Assembly: GCF_937616625.2 (NCBI RefSeq)
Contig: NC_065574.1
Coordinates: 4,154,001 to 4,218,000 of the forward strand
Length of the DNA stretch: 64,000 bases
Source: Mercurialis annua
Taxonomy: Eukaryota > Streptophyta > Magnoliopsida > Malpighiales > Euphorbiaceae
Reading direction: 5' to 3'
The position numbers and the translations under genes were made by a program. The notes under the pieces were generated by a model, which had not been told where the DNA came from, made no database searches, and saw nothing but the letters and a program-made list of their open reading frames with translations. This document shows, piece by piece, positions 58,454 to 64,000 of the stretch (positions are counted from its first letter, which is position 1; each line of letters opens with the position of its first letter).

Positions 58454-60147
58454 TGATACGCATATTTTGTATAACGTTTTTCAAGTATGATTGTTAGTAA
58501 TTCTTCCTATTTTTGAGGATATTATGCTTGGAAAGGTTTTGTTTTATAGGTTAATTATGCAAGAAAGTCACGGACCAAGAATCAAAGGAAATTGCAAAGA
58601 AACGAAGAAAATATATCAAATTGATCCTTGTTCATGAACGGATAGTTTTGTCATTCTTCAATACCTCAAATGAGAAAGTGTTCTTCATATGAGTTGTTGT
58701 AGACATTCTAATCTTTCCAAAACATCAAGAATTACAGCATTCGGAGTTATATAGCTCAGCTTATGAAGTTTTGAAGATTGACAAATTGCATGGTGCATTG
58801 AATGACTTGCAAATTTGACCCTTTTCCATTGATTGGATATTTTGGAATACTTAAAGATCTCTAATGAATTTCTGCTCTTCATATGAAATAAACTAGACAT
58901 CTCAAGCTTTCCAATGGCTCAAGAACCAAGTCATTTGGAGTTGCGTACAAAGAGTTATGGCTGTCTGAAGTTAGTAGTTGCGATGAAATCAGTCCTGACG
59001 AGGAAACTGATCCTGCCGGCCGGCAGGAAGCTGTTGCCCGGCAGGAAAAGCTGCTGTGGAAACTTCCGGCCGGGCAAGGCACATTCCTGCCGGGCGGCAG
59101 GAATGTCTGACGAATGGTTTTTGCTCCAAGTCCTAATTCTAATTGGATTCTTACCTCGACTTGAATTCCAATTGCAATAGACAACTAGAACTTCCCCTAT
59201 ATAAAGACTCAACTCAAGGCTATGTAATCATCTAGTTTTTCATTGTTTTTAGTTTACAAACACTTTAACTTTTAGTTAATTTCTTTTAGTTCCTTAGAGT
59301 TATTTTGAAGACTTAATCCTTCGAAGCTTTGATTCGAAGGCTTGTGTTCCGAATAATTCCAGGTTTTTATTCAAGTATTTTTATTTTCAATCTCTTGTTT
59401 TGAATATGTTTATTATTATTGATTGTTTAGTTAATTTAATTATGTCTAGCTAAATTTCTTGACTTGGAATATTGTGAGTAGTATGGATGCTAGGTTTAAA
59501 TTCTGAAAACTAATTTCTATATCTTTCTTTGTTAATGCAATCCTTAGTTATTGAGAGTAATGCTTGTGATTGAGTAGCTAACAATCACATGAACTTAGAA
59601 TAAATTGTGAGGGGGGGACTTAAGCAATTTAATTGGAAAAGGGTAACCAAGGCATAATTACAAAGCATTGTCCGACCACCATGTTTGCGTTATGTGGTCT
59701 ATGTGGATAACTAATCGATAATGCGTTGATTATAAATTGCAGTTTATCTTCTATCGTTCTGTAAGCCGTGACAGTAAGGGTGATTCGGGGTAACGGGTTA
59801 TAATTAATAGGCTAGCAACATTATAGGAATATTGAGCTAGTATCTTCGATCTATCTTCCATTGCATGTAACAATTAAAATTGATTGATATAAATTAGATT
59901 TGTAAGGCATCGATAATCCATACGAAAGCAATATTCTGACTTATTTGTCGTTATTGTTTATTCTTTAAATTATTATTTTCTGTTTTTATTAGTTTTAATT
60001 AAAATCACACAAACCTCATCTTTGTTAGTTCAAATAATTCTTAAGTAATTATTTTGGTACTAAATTCAATTCCTCGTGGGTTCGACTTTTACTTATCATT
60101 ATATTACTTGATTTAACGATATTGTATACTTGCAATTTTGTGCATCA
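58454..60147 (+). repeat. 5' LTR (1,694 bp)
   Basis: It starts tgatacgcatattttg and ends ttgtgcatca (TG...CA). Promoter-like ctatataaag is at 59197-59206. A GC-rich block (about 59011-59104) holds several 'ccggcagga' and 'ccggccgg' words in both orientations. It lacks an 18-bp segment that the 3' LTR carries after 'gggcggcagga' (63612-63629). Confidence 0.92.
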
Positions 60148-60153
60148 AGTTTT

Positions 60154-60171
60154 TGGCGCCGTTGCCGGGGA
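60154..60171 (+). other. Primer-binding site, tRNA-Asp type
   Basis: tggcgccgttgccgggga lies 6 bp after the LTR end. It is the complement of the 3' end of plant tRNA-Asp, as used by Athila-type and related Gypsy elements. Confidence 0.88.
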
Positions 60172-60261
60172 ATTGATATTTATATCAATACAACTTAATT
60201 AATTATTGCTTTGAACACTTTTTATTTTCTGTTTTTTTTATGTTGTTTATAAGTTTTCATC

Positions 60262-61129
60262 ATGAATCTTGGTGAATTAACTTATGCATATCAGAGCTTT
60301 AATGCACAATACTCTAATGTGACAGATTATAATTGTATGCAATATAATCAATTTCAAGTTTGTGAATGGTGTCAAGAAAATCATGATTGTGCATATTGTC
60401 CATATTATTATTCACCATCACTACCTTCTCCCGATTATTCTTATTGTGTTAATGATTCTTTTAACTCGTTTTCTAGTTTTGGTGATACCAATATTCAGGT
60501 TGTGGTTGATGATAAAAAAGGACAACTCAATATATGGGCAAGCTTTAGAGTGGGCTCGTAACAACAATCTTGAACATCTTAGTCATCCGTGCTTAGAAGA
60601 AGATGATCCATCTACTTGGAATACAAGAATCAGTGATCACATTAAATTAATTGGAAAACATGTGTTTGCAAAACTTACGAAAGATGATGATTGCTTATCG
60701 ATCGAGGATGAGATCGAGTCTAACCCATTATCTCTTTCTTGTGATTCTAACTCTTGTTTTGTAGGTGAAATTGAAATTGACGGGGAAATACAACCGCTCC
60801 ATAGTGAAAAGATTGAACAATTTGAAAAATATATGGAGGAATCGTGTTGTTTGGAAGTTCATCCTATATCTTCAAGTGAGAGTAGGAAAGATTTAGATGA
60901 TGAACAACCGATCCTAAATGTTGCATATGAGGATGATAAAGAGAATGTGAAAGAGAGCGTATTGTGTGAGAACCCACAAGAAGAACCTTATATTCTTAAA
61001 TTTATTATTGATCCAAAGGTGATTCAAGTGGAATATGCTCTCTACTACCAAATTAAAAGGGGACCGACAAGAGAAAAGAGGGAAAAGATGTTGCCAAGAA
61101 CACTCCCTCATGTTCGAATGTATTCTTGA
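60262..61129 (+). pseudogene. Retrotransposon internal ORF of unknown function, one frameshift
   Basis: It opens at 60262 (MNLGELTYAYQ). The first 90 codons include CEWCQENHDCAYCPYY, a Cys/His cluster reminiscent of but not matching a zinc knuckle. Near 60520-60545 the frame shifts and continues in the 60362 frame as QALEWARNNNLEHL, then an acidic region (DDDCLSIEDEIE) and a basic end (KRGPTREKREK), stopping at 61129. Fused length would be about 288 residues. I recognise no gag, protease or polymerase domain; similar ORFs sit at this position in other plant TR-GAG elements. The frameshift may be a mutation or an assembly error. Confidence 0.6.
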
Positions 61130-61200
61130 TGAATATATGCGAAGAGTCTAGCTATGGACTCTAACTAGAGCGCTACTTGGGAGGCACCCCGAGACATATC

Positions 61201-61231
61201 CTTTTATTTATTTATTTATTTATTTATTTAG
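61201..61231. repeat. (TTTA)n microsatellite
   Basis: About seven tttattta units in the internal region of the LTR element, just after the conserved 'cttgggaggcaccc' word. Confidence 0.9.
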
Positions 61232-62926
61232 ATTTTCCCACATTATTATCATGGAATTTTTTATGTCTATTTTGTAGGCCATTAAAGTTGGAAAGCAATG
61301 ATGAATAATGTAACAATGAAGATAAAAGTCATAAAATTTAGAAGTTACATCAACTAGGGTGCACACTAGGTAAGTAATCTTGTTTTCTCTTACTTAAGTT
61401 CTTATATTTAAACATTGAGGACAATGTGATATTTAAGTGTGGGGGTGTTAGTTATTTTATATTAGGATTTTATTTTTTATTTTTTTGTTTTAGTTTTAAT
61501 TGCTTAGCCTTTGAACAAGTTTCTCTTAGTTTATTATAGTCTAAAAGTAAGAAAGTTAAATGTTGGAACAATTGTGAACTTGATAAGCATGTTTTGATTA
61601 CCCTTGTAAAATTTGATATTATGTTATTTTTGGCTTTTTGAGTTATTTGATTGGAATCATGAGTTTGTTATTGTGTTAAATTCTTGCATTAACATGTAGC
61701 ATAACACTTGAGCATAAAATATTCTATTACTTAAGATTTAAAGATATCCAAAAATTTCAATTTTTATCAAAACTAAGTTACTTAGATTTATTTGATCTTT
61801 TTAAAAAATTTGAAAGACCAACCACATGATTTTTGTTTATCAAACTACACTTGAGAATGTGAGGAATTTGAGCCTTAAATATTTATATTTATTTTTTCTT
61901 CTTGAGTGTGCTACTTGTTACTTATTTGCTAGAACTTGCAATTTTAAATCAATTTGAGGTTATTTGAAATAGGTGATGACATGAACATGATTTAGGCACT
62001 TAGATAACACATTTTTCTTTCCCACGTAAAAAGACTACCCTTTTTTCCCTTTAGGTTTAACCAAATTTGAGCCCAGTTTTTTTTTGTTATATACACACGT
62101 GTTTTCACCCTTTTCCCCTTCTTTTATTTTTCCATTTTTGACAACCCGATGAGTTAAATTTGAACAAAAGATTACAAGAAAAAGACATGGAATTCACTTA
62201 AGCATTAAATAAGAAAATCAAGAAAAGAAAGAAAAAGAGCAAAGAAGAAAACCAAAAGAAAATTGAAGAAAAAGCTTCTAAAAAGAAAAAAAAAAGAAAA
62301 TTTGGTTATTCAACATTAAGGTGCTTGATTTTTTATTTTGAGTAATATTGAAAAATTAGTGAATGAAAATTGTCTTGAGAAAGCCGAAAAATTTTGTTTG
62401 ATATTTAACTCATTTAACCTCACCACTAGCCTTAATCCTACCTTGAATCTTAACCCCATTACAACCAAAAACAAAGACCTAGTGATTCATGTTGTCATTT
62501 ACTTTCAAGTAGTGGATTTTGTTTAGATTGCAAGCCTATGGTTCAATTTGTTTCAAGTTAGCGAGGAGCGAAATTTGTACCCCAAATACTTGTGTGATTT
62601 GAGTGAAATCTTGTGAGGAAAAGTTTTGGTTTACAAGTTTGAGTGTGGTTGAGAATTCAAATTTTCAAAAATTGATCATTACATCTTGAGTATATTTTGG
62701 CGATGATAGAATTGAGTACTTTTTGAGTTTTGATATTAAGTCATGAGTAATTTAATGTTTTGTGAATTGGTGTTTAGCTTAGGTTAATGCATGCTTCTTA
62801 ATCAATTTTAAGGTCATTAGATTCCATGATATGTCTCGATAGCTAATATTGCATAGTGATGGTTTTTGTTAAGGGTATTTGATTATGTTTGATAGTAAAA
62901 AAATTGTCTTGATTGAATTCTTACTT

Positions 62927-62964
62927 TACTTGAGGACAAGCAAAGAACTAAGTGTGGGGGAATT
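62927..62964 (+). other. Polypurine tract region
   Basis: 'cttgaggacaagcaaagaac' then 'taagtgtgggggaattt' abuts the 3' LTR. The same phrase, 'gaggacaatgtgatatttaagtgtgggggtg', occurs 1.5 kb earlier at about 61416-61446, so the internal region carries two PPT-like sites. Confidence 0.82.
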
Positions 62965-64000
62965 TGATACGCATATTTTGTATAACGTTTTTCAAGTATG
63001 ATTGTTAGTAATTCTTCCTATTTTTGAGGATATTATGCTTGGAAAGGTTTTGTTTTATAGGTTAATTATGCAAGAAAGTCACGGACCAAGAATCAAAGGA
63101 AATTGCAAAGAAACGAAGAAAATATATCAAATTGATCCTTGTTCATGAACGGATAGTTTTGTCATTCTTCAATGCCTCAAATGAGAAAGTGTTCTTCATA
63201 TGAGTTGTTGTAGACATTCTAATCTTTCCAAAACATCAAGAATTACAGCATTCGGAGTTATATAGCTCAGCTTATGAAGTTTTGAAGATTGACAAATTGC
63301 ATGGTGCATTGAATGACTTGCAAATTTGACCCTTTTCCATTGATTGGATATTTTGGAATACTTAAAGATCTCTAATGAATTTCTGCTCTTCATATGAAAT
63401 AAACTAGACATCTCAAGCTTTCCAATGGCTCAAGAACCAAGTCATTTGGAGTTGCGTACAAAGAGTTATGGCTGTCTGAAGTTAGTAGTTGCGATGAAAT
63501 CAGTCCTGACGAGGAAACTGATCCTGCCGGCCGGCAGGAAGCTGTTGCCCGGCAGGAAAAGCTGCTGTGGAAACTTCCGGCCGGGCAAGGCACATTCCTG
63601 CCGGGCGGCAGGACCTCTTTCCCCGGCAGGAATGTCTGACGAATGGTTTTTGCTCCAAGTCCTAATTCTAATTGGATTCTTACCTCGACTTGAATTCCAA
63701 TTGCAATAGACAACTAGAACTTCCCCTATATAAAGACTCAACTCAAGGCTATGTAATCATCTAGTTTTTCATTGTTTTTAGTTTACAAACACTTTAACTT
63801 TTAGTTAATTTCTTTTAGTTCCTTAGAGTTATTTTGAAGACTTAATCCTTCGAAGCTTTGATTCGAAGGCTTGTGTTCCGAATAATTCCAGGTTTTTATT
63901 CAAGTATTTTTATTTTCAATCTCTTGTTTTGAATATGTTTATTATTATTGATTGTTTAGTTAATTTAATTATGTCTAGCTAAATTTCTTGACTTGGAATA
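62965..64000 (+). repeat. 3' LTR, first 1,036 bp only
   Basis: It is base-for-base nearly identical to the 5' LTR. Visible differences are one A/G change (58664 area versus 63173 area) and the extra 18-bp segment at about 63612-63629. The window ends inside it. Confidence 0.93.

Larger units (their letters stand above)
58454..64000 (+). mobile_element. Young LTR retrotransposon without pol, 3' end outside the window
   Basis: Two near-identical LTRs (58454-60147; 62965 to the window end) enclose a 2.8-kb internal region with a tRNA-Asp-type primer-binding site and a G-rich polypurine tract. The single frame-shifted ORF is not a polymerase: no protease, reverse transcriptase, RNase H or integrase motifs are readable anywhere. 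This is a non-autonomous element of the LARD/TR-GAG kind, presumably mobilised by a Ty3/Gypsy relative. The 5' flank is the plastid-derived fragment. The target duplication cannot be checked because the 3' end lies outside. Confidence 0.9.

Noticed and set aside
58879..59212. Overlapping ORFs with 'CRATASCRPAGS' type sequence, repeated at 63390-63741
   Set aside because: They are readings of the GC-rich repeat block in the LTRs; both copies are LTR sequence, not genes.

Overview
This is nuclear DNA from a flowering plant, a eudicot. It is AT-rich, with intron-containing genes of plant families set in dense non-autonomous transposons, LINE remnants, an LTR retrotransposon and a piece of plastid-derived DNA. 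No bacterial-type operons, CRISPR arrays or recognisable tRNA/rRNA genes were seen. The type 2 ribosome-inactivating protein (ricin-like) gene fits Euphorbiaceae or another RIP-bearing lineage, but species cannot be settled from the sequence alone.

Layout. 0-6 kb: nested hAT and Mutator-type (MULE) elements. 6.4-12.2 kb: two tandem RING-H2 genes plus a third broken copy. 12.3-14.7 kb (-): a six-exon SP1/SPL2-like membrane RING E3 gene. 16.4-22.9 kb (-): two tandem three-exon alpha/beta-hydrolase genes with intact Ser-Asp-His triads. 23-34.8 kb: transposon-rich, with LINE 3' ends, a CACTA element, a plant-mobile-domain-like ORF broken by a MULE-like element, and nested foldback elements. 35.1-36.7 kb (+): an intronless type 2 RIP gene. 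39.0 kb (+): a small plant membrane protein. 41.4-42.3 kb (+): TAF9. 43.5-46.9 kb (-): a chloroplast RelA/SpoT homolog of the RSH2/RSH3 type. 47-56 kb: MITEs and foldback elements with no gene seen. 57-64 kb: a Copia 5' fragment, an rpoB/psbB plastid-DNA chimera, and a young, apparently pol-less LTR retrotransposon whose 3' LTR runs off the window.

Two themes stand out. First, SPL2-like, TAF9 and RSH2/3-like genes sit in the order I recall for Arabidopsis AT1G54150-AT1G54140-AT1G54130. Here SPL2 and TAF9 are about 27 kb apart, with hydrolases, the RIP gene and many transposons between them. Second, at least ten elements can be cut out exactly at 8- or 9-bp target-site duplications, which exposes insertion order: a hAT inside a MULE MITE, a MITE inside a foldback element inside a LINE, and a MULE-like element inside an ORF that would read through without it.

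The genes are ordinary nuclear loci without operon logic. Exon boundaries were set by hand from GT-AG sites, reading-frame closure and family conservation; UTRs and transcription starts are not known.
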